Part shown: positions 1 through 6,015 of the stretch, one piece after another
How the letters are laid out: every line of letters starts with the position of its first letter
Position numbering within the stretch: the first letter of the stretch is position 1
NCBI GenBank assembly: GCA_041628815.1
Contig: JBFKOL010000133.1
Span: 1 to 10,472, forward strand
DNA length: 10,472 nt
Direction of reading: 5' to 3'
Source: JBFKOL01 sp041628815
Lineage (GTDB): Bacteria; Bacteroidota; Bacteroidia; Chitinophagales; Saprospiraceae
Program-made: the position numbers and the translations under genes
Notes under the pieces: generated by a model
The model's input: the letters and a program-made list of their open reading frames with translations, nothing else
Told to the model about the DNA's origin: nothing
Database searches by the model: none

Positions 1-26
1 AATAGGAATCCGCTTGACTTCTTCAT
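1..26 (-). CDS. Start of a TPP-riboswitch-controlled gene (partial, runs off left edge)
   Basis: Reading leftward, an ATG at 26-24 opens a frame MKKSSGFL that is still open at the window edge. Two lysines followed by a turn to hydrophobic residues is compatible with the start of a signal peptide, but eight codons are too few to identify the protein. The frame is also open upstream to an ATG at 80-78, which lies against the 3' end of the aptamer and is the less likely start. The gene is first in line after the TPP riboswitch. In Bacteroidota such riboswitches commonly precede a TonB-dependent outer-membrane thiamine receptor or thiamine biosynthesis genes, so one of these is expected. That identity is inference from context only. 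Confidence 0.4.
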
Positions 27-42
27 AATCGTCGTGATTTGA

Positions 43-51
43 ATTAAGGGG
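43..51 (-). promoter_or_regulatory. Candidate expression-platform segment complementary to the aptamer 5' end
   Basis: The transcript carries CCCCUUAAU here, 16 bases before the presumed AUG at 26. It is the exact reverse complement of AUUAAGGGG at 160-152, the 5' strand of P1/P2 of the TPP aptamer. The two can form nine continuous pairs, and doing so would remove the GGGU strand that P2 needs. This makes it a candidate for the alternative, ligand-free fold. The complementarity is seen directly; the switching role is inferred. Confidence 0.45.
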
Positions 52-81
52 AATCCCGGTGCAAGAAGGTTGGACACCATC

Positions 82-163
82 GATACTTCCTACGCCAGCA
101 TTACCTGGATCAGGTTCAGTGGGTATGTTCTCAGCCCTGCATCACAGGACACCCCTTAATGTC
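82..163 (-). ncRNA. TPP (thiamine pyrophosphate) riboswitch aptamer, THI element
   Basis: On the minus strand the hallmark TPP aptamer blocks appear in order: GGGGTG at the 5' side (about 157-152), CTGAGA (134-129), ACCC (124-121), ACCTGAT (115-109), and the 3' block AATGCTGGCGTAGGAAG (about 102-86). P2 can form from GGGT with ACCC, and P1 from the bases around 163-158 with those around 88-82. The element senses thiamine pyrophosphate and normally lowers expression of the downstream gene when TPP is plentiful. It points left, so it controls the gene leaving the window at position 1, not the pnuC/kinase pair, which lies upstream of it. No U-rich intrinsic terminator hairpin is evident between the aptamer and the ATG at 26, so control may act at translation. 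Confidence 0.95.
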
Positions 164-170
164 TTTGTGA

Positions 171-178
171 CAAAGGTA
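171..178 (-). promoter_or_regulatory. Candidate Bacteroidota -7 promoter box driving the riboswitch transcript
   Basis: On the minus strand TACCTTTG matches the Bacteroidota -7 consensus TAnnTTTG exactly. It lies about 8 bases before the 5' edge of the TPP aptamer, so a start near 164-167 would put the aptamer at the very beginning of the RNA. It also sits right after the stop codon of the kinase gene (190-192), making the riboswitch gene a separate unit. No clear TTTG/TTG -33 element is visible at the usual distance, which lowers confidence. Confidence 0.5.
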
Positions 179-189
179 CAAAGATCTTA

Positions 190-717
190 TCAGACCCCGA
201 TTCTTAGGTGGCTATTGATCATAGATATTGCATTTTGAAATCGCTCCTCTATCCTTCCTTTCAGGACGTAGTAATTCACTCGCATACTGTCGAGTTCTTT
301 AATGTACAGATCGAACAAAACATGTCGGTCATTCCGGTTTTCTCGCAAAGGATCTGCTTCATACGGAACATCGTGATAGGGTATAAAATACAGGTAACCC
401 CTATGAGCCTGATGCAACGTTTCGAGGTGCGGGTGACAGCGGCCATACTTATAAAGGCTCCAGATTTTGATCACTGTCGTATCGGTATCGCATAAGATGA
501 AATCATTAGCGGTATGTAAAGCGGCGACTTCACTGTCCAATTGCCCTTGAGCTATGTCCAGGAGGTCTGTTTCATTGTAGGGGCGATTCAATTCTGCCAG
601 GAAAGTACGCGCATATTCGGGCACCCATGGTTCATTAAAATGAAGTGCCAATCGGCGTGCTAATGTCGTCTTTCCTGTACTTTCCACACCGGTAATGATG
701 ATTTTTTTCTTCTTCAT
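190..717 (-). CDS. NadR/Ttd14-like P-loop ATPase, probable vitamin (nucleoside) kinase
   Basis: A 175-residue cytoplasmic protein of the NadR C-terminal-like (AAA_28) P-loop family. Visible motifs are the Walker A GVESTGKT at residues 10-17, a Walker B-like strand FILCDTD at 73-79, and a lid-type segment DPLRENRNDR at 122-131. The N-terminal NMN adenylyltransferase domain and the DNA-binding domain of full-length NadR are absent, so it is a stand-alone kinase domain of normal length. In this family the domain phosphorylates nicotinamide riboside. Stand-alone Bacteroidota versions sit beside Pnu-type transporters and are thought to trap the imported vitamin by phosphorylation. The start overlaps the stop of the transporter gene (ATGA, 714-717), which implies translational coupling. 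Substrate is unproven: nicotinamide riboside by family, or thiamine given the TPP riboswitch next door. Confidence 0.85.
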   Translation of the reverse strand: MKKKKIIITGVESTGKTTLARRLALHFNEPWVPEYARTFLAELNRPYNETDLLDIAQGQLDSEVAALHTANDFILCDTDTTVIKIWSLYKYGRCHPHLETLHQAHRGYLYFIPYHDVPYEADPLRENRNDRHVLFDLYIKELDSMRVNYYVLKGRIEERFQNAISMINSHLRIGV

Positions 718-1376
718 AGTGTGGCGGTCACCGTTTTGCGTGGAGCTGTTACTGTCATTTTCATGGATTTACGCCATGCCATATACCCCACTATGGCAAG
801 CACGATGTAAATGAGGTAGAGTACTGCATAAAAGAACAAGGATTTGTATGCATAAATTCCCGTGGCAAGGATATCTACCAACAACCAATAGTACCAGTTG
901 TCAATCTTTTTTCTAGCAGTGAGCCACATTCCTGTCACACTCAGGACGGAAGTGGTACTGTCCCAATAGGGCAGTGATGGTGCAGGAATACCGTCGGCCA
1001 ATCTGGGAAGAGACATTAGAAATTGTGCGAAAATATAGATCATGAGGACCGATAACAACAAAGTCCAAAACTTTTGACGGGTTGATTGTTCCGTAATGGC
1101 GAGTTTGTCTTCCAAGCCTTTACCACGTGTCCAATGGTACCATCCATAAATGTTCAGTATGAGGTAAAAAATATGCAGCAAAAAGTCGCCGTACAACCGA
1201 GCCTTCCAGAACACTACAAACGATACAAGGACATAGAGTATTCCGAATAAAAAGGTCAGGACGTTTTCACGTATCAGGTATAAAACACACAGCAGCCCAA
1301 ATACCAATCCCGAGAACTCAAGGATATTTATCTGGTTGATGGTCTCAACGATTTGGGGTATGAATTCCTGGCTCAT
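714..1376 (-). CDS. pnuC: PnuC-family vitamin transporter (nicotinamide riboside or thiamine)
   Basis: A 220-residue, strongly hydrophobic inner-membrane protein, usual length for the Pnu family, with seven or so membrane segments. The signature region KARLYGDFLLHIFY followed by LNIYGWYHW (residues 58-82) matches the conserved core of Pnu transporters. A second conserved block, NWYYWLLVD (160-168), carries a WxxW motif that I recall as typical of nicotinamide-riboside-type PnuC rather than thiamine-type PnuT; this is from memory. Pnu proteins carry out facilitated diffusion, driven by phosphorylation of the substrate inside the cell, and the coupled downstream P-loop kinase fits that model. 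The neighbouring TPP riboswitch raises the PnuT alternative, but it lies downstream of this pair and is not positioned to control it. Family assignment is firm; the substrate is not. Confidence 0.9.
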   Translation of the reverse strand: MSQEFIPQIVETINQINILEFSGLVFGLLCVLYLIRENVLTFLFGILYVLVSFVVFWKARLYGDFLLHIFYLILNIYGWYHWTRGKGLEDKLAITEQSTRQKFWTLLLSVLMIYIFAQFLMSLPRLADGIPAPSLPYWDSTTSVLSVTGMWLTARKKIDNWYYWLLVDILATGIYAYKSLFFYAVLYLIYIVLAIVGYMAWRKSMKMTVTAPRKTVTATL

Positions 1377-1400
1377 CGGGTGAATGTAGGGTATTTTGGT

Positions 1401-1417
1401 TTAAGAGGGTTAAGAGG
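1401..1417. repeat. Tandem direct repeat TTAAGAGG in a divergent intergenic region
   Basis: TTAAGAGG occurs at 1401-1408 and again at 1410-1417, a 9-base period, followed by another TTAA at 1419-1422. It lies between the divergent pnuC-like gene and the SDR/HMG-CoA reductase genes, so it could be a regulator binding site or part of a promoter. No consensus Bacteroidota -7 box is visible on either strand of this 135-base interval. Function is unknown and chance is possible. Confidence 0.3.
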
Positions 1418-1511
1418 TTTAATATGTTACCGGCAACCGACCTCATCGTAGATGAGTTCTCAGACCCATCGTTCAAGGATCTTTTTTATATTGGAAAAAA
1501 CAATACGAAAG

Positions 1512-2363
1512 ATGTCTGTTATTTCGAATAATATACTCATAACGGGGGTCTCATCGGGCATTGGGCTGGGTGTTGCGCGAGAAGCTTTGCACCGGGGATA
1601 CAGGGTATTTGGGAGTGTGCGCAATGACAAGGACGCTCAGAGGCTGTCTTCGGAATTGGGAAATCAATTCACGCCTGTTGTCTTTGATGTCACTTCTGAT
1701 GACGAGGTTCAAAAGGCGTATGAAAAGATCAGTGTTGAAATCAATGAAGAGGGTCTTGCCGTTTTAATCAACAATGCCGGGGTTGCTGTCGGGGGGCCTC
1801 TTTTACATCAATCGATGGACGAGATTCAATACCATTTTGAAGTCAATGTTTTTGGACTACTCAGGGTAATAAAAGTGTTCAGTCCACTTCTGGGAGCGCG
1901 CAGCGATGCTCCGTATTCTCCCGGACGAATCATAAACATCAGCTCGGTAGGCGGGAAAATTGCATCTCCGTTTGTCGCAGCCTATGTTGGCACGAAGCAT
2001 GCCGTTGAAGGTATCTCCGTCTCGCTGCGTCGCGAACTGCTCATGTATGGAATCGATGTGATTGTCGTTGGACCGGGCTCCGTTCAAACACCCATCTGGG
2101 ATAAAGGAATCAATATGGAATCTTACAAAGACACCGATTACGGAAGATTTTTAAAAAGGTTTGCGAAGGCTGCTATGCGCGGGGCTGAAAGAGGGCTGAC
2201 CATCGACAAGGTAGGTAAAAGTATATGCGACATCATGGAAAAGGAGCGCCCTAAGACTCGTTACACCTTAGTAGCGAATTATTTCGGCAATTGGATCATC
2301 CCCAGGATCATGCCTGATCGGTTGATCGACCGCTACATTAAAAAGAACCTCTACAACATGTGA
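1512..2363 (+). CDS. SDR-family NAD(P)-dependent oxidoreductase
   Basis: A classical short-chain dehydrogenase/reductase of 283 residues from the chosen start. It shows the cofactor motif TGVSSGIG (residues 11-18), NNAG (87-90), catalytic Asn in FEVNVFG (N112), catalytic Ser in NISSVGG (S145), and YVGTK with catalytic Tyr158 and Lys162. PGSVQTP follows, as expected. The substrate is not predictable; the length and C-terminal extension resemble the retinol/hydroxysteroid-dehydrogenase-like subgroup. The frame is open from an earlier ATG at 1452, but the cofactor fold normally begins within about ten residues of the start, so ATG 1512 is preferred. The extra 20 residues from 1452 show no recognisable feature. 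It lies 35 bases before the HMG-CoA reductase gene and is probably cotranscribed with it. Confidence 0.9.
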   Translation: MSVISNNILITGVSSGIGLGVAREALHRGYRVFGSVRNDKDAQRLSSELGNQFTPVVFDVTSDDEVQKAYEKISVEINEEGLAVLINNAGVAVGGPLLHQSMDEIQYHFEVNVFGLLRVIKVFSPLLGARSDAPYSPGRIINISSVGGKIASPFVAAYVGTKHAVEGISVSLRRELLMYGIDVIVVGPGSVQTPIWDKGINMESYKDTDYGRFLKRFAKAAMRGAERGLTIDKVGKSICDIMEKERPKTRYTLVANYFGNWIIPRIMPDRLIDRYIKKNLYNM

Positions 2364-2398
2364 AAAGCGAAAACGGATAGAATTTAAAACGAAGTTTC

Positions 2399-3568
2399 AT
2401 GGAAAAAATACCAAGATCGAAGGAAAACGACTACACTTTCGGGATGACTCGTGAAAGACTGGAATTTTTACAAAGTGAGCGGCCGGATGTAAGTCTGGAT
2501 CATCTTTCCAGCTTCGATATCGACCCGGAAGTCTTTAAAGGGAACATCGAACACTTTATTGGTACGGCGAAGGTACCCATCGGAATTGCAGGTCCTTTGG
2601 TGGTGAACGGTGAACATGCGAAAGGGTTGTATTATGTTCCTCTCGCCACGACGGAGGGAACACTGGTGGCCAGCTACAACAGGGGTATGAAAGTCACACG
2701 TGAAGCGGGTGGTGTCCATGTACATATCATCGAAGATAAAATGAACCGTGCACCGGTGTTTGTCTTCAATGATGCAGGTCGCGCAAGGGATTTTGGGAAA
2801 TGGGTCGTGGAAAATTTCGAAGCGATTCGTACGGAGGCAGAAAGTACGACTCAGGTAGGGCGGCTTACCGGTATCCAGCAATTCAGTGCAAGTAAGATGC
2901 GATGGTTGAGATTTAACTATACCTGCGGCGATGCGGCTGGACAAAATATGGTAACAAGAGCAACACATAAGGCTTGCCAGTACATCCTTTCAAATCAGAG
3001 TCATGGTCTTGAATACTTTAGCCTTGCGGGAAATATGGATACTGACAAAAAGCACTCCTACATCAACTATCTTCACACGCGAGGAAAGCGGGTGGTTGCT
3101 GAGATAACGATCCCGGACCGGGTTTTGCGTAAGTATTTCCGCGTCGGGGCAGAAACCCTTCACCGCCAAAGAATGGTGTCCAATGTCGGTGCCATCATGG
3201 GTGGTTCTGTCAACAACGGAGCCCACGCTGCCAATGGAATAACTGCCCTTTTTATTGCCACCGGTCAAGACGTAGCCAATGTAGCAGAATCTTCTGCCGC
3301 CATCGTACACGCGGAATTGACATCCTCGGGAGATTATTATTTCTCCGTAACGATACCATCATTGATCGCTGCCACTTACGGGGGAGGAACAGCTTTGCCC
3401 ACACAGAAAGAATGTTTGGAAATCATGGGTTGCTATGGACGAGGAAAGGTAAACCAGCTGGCAGAAATAATAACTGCCACCGTTTTAAGCGGCGATCTTT
3501 CGCTTTCTGCAGCCATCATGGCGGACGAATGGGTCACCAGTCACGAAAAATATGGAAGAAATCGATAA
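2399..3568 (+). CDS. Hydroxymethylglutaryl-CoA reductase, class I type, soluble
   Basis: Catalyses reduction of HMG-CoA to mevalonate with two NADPH, the committed step of the mevalonate route to isoprenoids. The 389 residues cover only the catalytic domain, with no membrane anchor. The substrate-side motif is ATTEG with catalytic Glu86, the class I form; class II enzymes have EEPS-like sequence there. The cofactor motif reads CGDAAGQNMVTRA (177-189), where many class I enzymes have GDAMGMN. TDKK carries catalytic Lys217, ATGQD carries Asp291, and VTSHEKYGRNR at the C-terminus supplies the catalytic His382 in the position of the eukaryotic SHMIHNR segment. GGGTALPTQ with the following EIMGCYG (328-347) is also characteristic. 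All four catalytic residues are present, so it should be active. No Shine-Dalgarno sequence precedes the ATG. No other mevalonate gene is in the window. Confidence 0.95.
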   Translation: MEKIPRSKENDYTFGMTRERLEFLQSERPDVSLDHLSSFDIDPEVFKGNIEHFIGTAKVPIGIAGPLVVNGEHAKGLYYVPLATTEGTLVASYNRGMKVTREAGGVHVHIIEDKMNRAPVFVFNDAGRARDFGKWVVENFEAIRTEAESTTQVGRLTGIQQFSASKMRWLRFNYTCGDAAGQNMVTRATHKACQYILSNQSHGLEYFSLAGNMDTDKKHSYINYLHTRGKRVVAEITIPDRVLRKYFRVGAETLHRQRMVSNVGAIMGGSVNNGAHAANGITALFIATGQDVANVAESSAAIVHAELTSSGDYYFSVTIPSLIAATYGGGTALPTQKECLEIMGCYGRGKVNQLAEIITATVLSGDLSLSAAIMADEWVTSHEKYGRNR

Positions 3569-3662
3569 AATATTGATTAATTGAATATTATATATTAAAT
3601 TAAATGTTAATGTAATAATTTAATAGCCCTAGACGTTTACTACTTACCCAAAAATTCGATCA
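3569..3662. promoter_or_regulatory. AT-rich intergenic spacer, likely promoter region for DUF2147-cutA
   Basis: The 94 bases between the HMG-CoA reductase stop and the next start are markedly AT-rich in their first two thirds, with AATATT repeated and short self-complementary runs. No exact TAnnTTTG box and no clear terminator hairpin with a T-run can be seen. It probably holds the end of one transcript and the start of the next, but the sequence alone does not place either. Confidence 0.3.
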
Positions 3663-4088
3663 ATGCATTCCTCTGTCCCTATCACTTTTTTGTGTTTGTT
3701 TAGCGTCTACGCCAATGCGCAAAATGGCCCTCACGGAGTCTGGAAAGCTATAGACGATACCGATGGCAAAGCCACTTCACACATCGAAATATTCGAGAAG
3801 GAAGGGCGGCTTCACGGGAAGGTAGTAAGAATTCTTTCAGAACCAGAGGACATCGTCTGCAGAGCGTGTGAAGGGGAAAAAAAAGACCAACCCATATTAG
3901 GCATGGAGATATTATGGGGTTTAGAGAACAAAGGAAAATCATGGAAGGGTGGAAGGATAATGGATCCTGGTAACGGTAAAACGTATAAATGTAAGATTGA
4001 ATTAAGCGATTGGGATATTTTAGAGGTGAGAGGGTACGTTGGTTTGCCCGCCCTGGGACGGACCCAAAAATGGCTAAGGATGAAATGA
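3663..4088 (+). CDS. DUF2147 family secreted protein
   Basis: A 141-residue protein with a short signal peptide: a hydrophobic run (residues 5-16) and an ANA cleavage site after residue 19, leaving a mature protein of about 122 residues in the periplasm or outside. The n-region lacks a lysine or arginine, which is unusual. The mature part matches DUF2147 along its length: GVWKAIDDTDGKATS near the start, a CxxC pair (C66, C69), QPILGMEILWGL (76-87), DPGNGKTYKC (101-110), and RGYVG followed by GRTQKW near the end. The molecular function of this family is unknown; it is a small beta-rich domain common in Bacteroidota and Proteobacteria. It is followed after nine bases by cutA, suggesting cotranscription. 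Confidence 0.9.
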   Translation: MHSSVPITFLCLFSVYANAQNGPHGVWKAIDDTDGKATSHIEIFEKEGRLHGKVVRILSEPEDIVCRACEGEKKDQPILGMEILWGLENKGKSWKGGRIMDPGNGKTYKCKIELSDWDILEVRGYVGLPALGRTQKWLRMK

Positions 4089-4097
4089 TACTGAATC

Positions 4098-4430
4098 ATG
4101 ATTGCTAAAACAAATGTCCTGATCATTCATACAACTACACCGAGCGAGGAAATGGCTCGTGAACTCGCCAGGTTGCTTGTAGTAAAAAAACTTGCCGCAT
4201 GTGTCCAGGTTGTAGGACCCATCAGCAGTTTTTATCAATGGAAGGACAAACTTGCAGAAGACAAGGAGTGGATATGTTTGATCAAGTGTCCAGAATCACA
4301 CTTCAGGGATATCGAAGAGACCATTCTCTCCATTCACTCCTATGAAGTCCCCGAAATTATTGCTACCAATGTTTCAAATGGATATGGTCCATACCTCGAA
4401 TGGGTTCAAAACGTAATGCCTCAACTATAA
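4098..4430 (+). CDS. cutA: CutA family divalent-cation tolerance protein
   Basis: A 110-residue cytoplasmic protein of usual CutA length. It shows TTTPSEEMARELARLL (12-27), the KLAACVQV strand (31-38), SSFYQWKDKL (43-52), and the hallmark SYEVPEI (81-87), with YLEW near the C-terminus. CutA forms a very stable trimer of ferredoxin-like subunits similar to PII signalling proteins. It was linked to copper tolerance in Escherichia coli, but its true role is unsettled. The start lies nine bases after the DUF2147 stop. The next gene is convergent, with its stop 49 bases further on. Confidence 0.95.
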   Translation: MIAKTNVLIIHTTTPSEEMARELARLLVVKKLAACVQVVGPISSFYQWKDKLAEDKEWICLIKCPESHFRDIEETILSIHSYEVPEIIATNVSNGYGPYLEWVQNVMPQL

Positions 4431-4479
4431 AGTGATGATTTGATAGTAATCTTGCCAAGGCCATCTTTTTAAGTCTATA

Positions 4480-5379
4480 TCAAGTCGAAAATTTTTCCTC
4501 CAACACACCCAACAATCCTTCCTGGTAGTCGCGTATCGCCTGCATGATCTCTCGTTGAGAATTCATGACAAAGGGTCCATAACTAGCTACCGGTTCATTC
4601 AACGGTAATCCTGCCAAGAGGATGGCTTTTCCGGATTCTTTGGCTACGAGCTCTATGTGATTTCCGTCATTTTCAAAAATGGCCATTTGCCTTTCGGACA
4701 ATGATTGCACTCCACTCAGTTGGACTTTCCCTGAGAGCACGTAGAACAATAAGTTGAAATCACTACCAATAGGAATTTTTGTCTTGCCTCCTGCTGTAAA
4801 TTCAAGCCTGAGTATCAACAATGGTGTTTTGGTTGCTATGGGTGAAACAATGGATCCCCACCGGCCTGCGATGATTCCGGTTTTGATCAGTCCATCGCTA
4901 GAAAGAACCTGAGGGGTGTTCTGTGCGGACAGGGCAAAATATTCGGGTGGATCTAATTTATGCCTGGAAGGTGTATTGATCCAAATCTGGATGATTTCAA
5001 ATCTACCGCCCTCCTCTGCCAGTTCTCTTGACGGACGTTCACTGTGTACGATTCCGCTTCCACTGTTCATCCATTGTGTACCGCCAGCATTTACGATGCT
5101 ATCGTTGCCGATTGAGTCCCTGTGGTGCAAGCTGCCCTCGAAAATTAAGGTCACTGGGGAGAATCCCCTGTGCGGATGCGGATCGACGCCCGTTTTGTTA
5201 ACAGACTGATTACCCGGCAGGATATCGTCCCAATGGTGGATCAACAGGAAAGGATCGACCTGATCAACAGATCCTACGGGTAAAGGCTGATCCAGTAAGA
5301 TACCGCCCATATTCACCTTTTCTGATGTTACGACCTTTTTTATGCTTCGCATCATGGTAGCCTTTGCTGGGATAAACAA
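4480..5379 (-). CDS. Pirin family protein (bicupin)
   Basis: A 299-residue bicupin. The N-terminal cupin carries the pirin metal site: DPHPHRGF supplies His68 and His70, and GSGIVHSERP supplies His112 and Glu114, matching the His-x-His and His-x-Glu ligands of characterised pirins, which bind iron. QWMNSGSG (102-109) is also typical, and a C-terminal cupin-like part with LPLNEPVASYGPFVMN follows. Bacterial pirins include quercetin 2,3-dioxygenases and proteins that bind metabolic enzymes, so the substrate is not predicted. The start is uncertain: ATG at 5379 gives MFIPAKATMM first, while ATG at 5352 (MRSIKKV) gives the more usual pirin N-terminus. It follows the TPR-like gene by 95 bases on the same strand; cotranscription is possible but not shown. 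Confidence 0.92.
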   Translation of the reverse strand: MFIPAKATMMRSIKKVVTSEKVNMGGILLDQPLPVGSVDQVDPFLLIHHWDDILPGNQSVNKTGVDPHPHRGFSPVTLIFEGSLHHRDSIGNDSIVNAGGTQWMNSGSGIVHSERPSRELAEEGGRFEIIQIWINTPSRHKLDPPEYFALSAQNTPQVLSSDGLIKTGIIAGRWGSIVSPIATKTPLLILRLEFTAGGKTKIPIGSDFNLLFYVLSGKVQLSGVQSLSERQMAIFENDGNHIELVAKESGKAILLAGLPLNEPVASYGPFVMNSQREIMQAIRDYQEGLLGVLEEKFST

Positions 5380-5474
5380 TGTTTCGATTGCAAAGTTCAG
5401 AATGAAAGCGGATGTACCATCAATGGTTACTGGAATTGCATACGTGCAGTAATTTGGGTGATTCGTAAAAGATA

Positions 5475-5990
5475 TCAGAAAATCACCTTAAGGGCTTCTT
5501 TTTCAGGTTTGTCAATGAGGTCTTCGATATCTACCAGTGCAGCCAGTCCCGACAGATATTTCAAATTCAATTCGTCCGTATCAGGGACGTATTTCATTGC
5601 ATAGTAAATTTCTCTTTTGGCCAATTGACAAGAAAGACCACCCCTGTCCCTGCACTGCATAATGTAGGTATAGCACAAGTTTTTTCTTGGATCCAGGCGA
5701 TCGGGAAACAAGGTTTTGGCTTCAAAAAAAGTAGATGCCGCTTCTTTATACCTTTCTTCCCTGAGGTAGACACGAGCCAAAGACATCAGTTCGGAATACG
5801 AACGATTCATCTTTTTGATGTTGCGTACTTCTCGGTCCCTCAGGTACTCTTCCCAGGTGTAGCTTTGCCCTTCTTTTGTACTGAAATCAAATGCGGGATG
5901 GTTGTTGACAAAAGATTTGGCGATGTAGAATAGTACTATAAAAGCTGCAACTAAAAGGATCAAGTACCTGAACTGTGCTCCACCTTTCAT
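5475..5990 (-). CDS. Small membrane-anchored TPR-like protein
   Basis: I do not recognise a named family. From ATG 5990 the protein has 171 residues: one membrane segment near the N-terminus (about 9-28), a charged linker, then two helical-hairpin segments resembling TPR units (about 65-98, with LARVYLREERYKEAASTFFEAKTLFP, in pieces A-helix and B-helix, and about 103-138). It is probably anchored in the inner membrane with the helical part in the periplasm, as a small scaffold. The frame stays open to an ATG at 6062, but that start would overlap the PQQ dehydrogenase gene by 47 bases and add a polar stretch, so 5990 is preferred. It lies 25 bases after the dehydrogenase stop and is probably cotranscribed with it, suggesting but not proving a functional link. 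Confidence 0.75.
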   Translation of the reverse strand: MKGGAQFRYLILLVAAFIVLFYIAKSFVNNHPAFDFSTKEGQSYTWEEYLRDREVRNIKKMNRSYSELMSLARVYLREERYKEAASTFFEAKTLFPDRLDPRKNLCYTYIMQCRDRGGLSCQLAKREIYYAMKYVPDTDELNLKYLSGLAALVDIEDLIDKPEKEALKVIF

Positions 5991-6015
5991 GTGACGGAAA
6001 TTTTTATGAATATAA

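Noticed and set aside
27..80. Upstream ATG (80-78) as the start of the gene leaving the left edge
   Set aside because: In frame, but it touches the aptamer's 3' end and leaves no expression platform. ATG 26 gives a lysine-rich, signal-peptide-like start.
1452..1511. Upstream start for the SDR gene adding 20 residues
   Set aside because: The SDR cofactor motif would then begin at residue 31, further in than usual, and the added residues show no recognisable feature.
4431..4479. Possible bidirectional terminator between convergent cutA and pirin genes
   Set aside because: There is a T-run (CATCTTTTT), but only a weak three- to four-base stem can be drawn, so it is not listed as a terminator.
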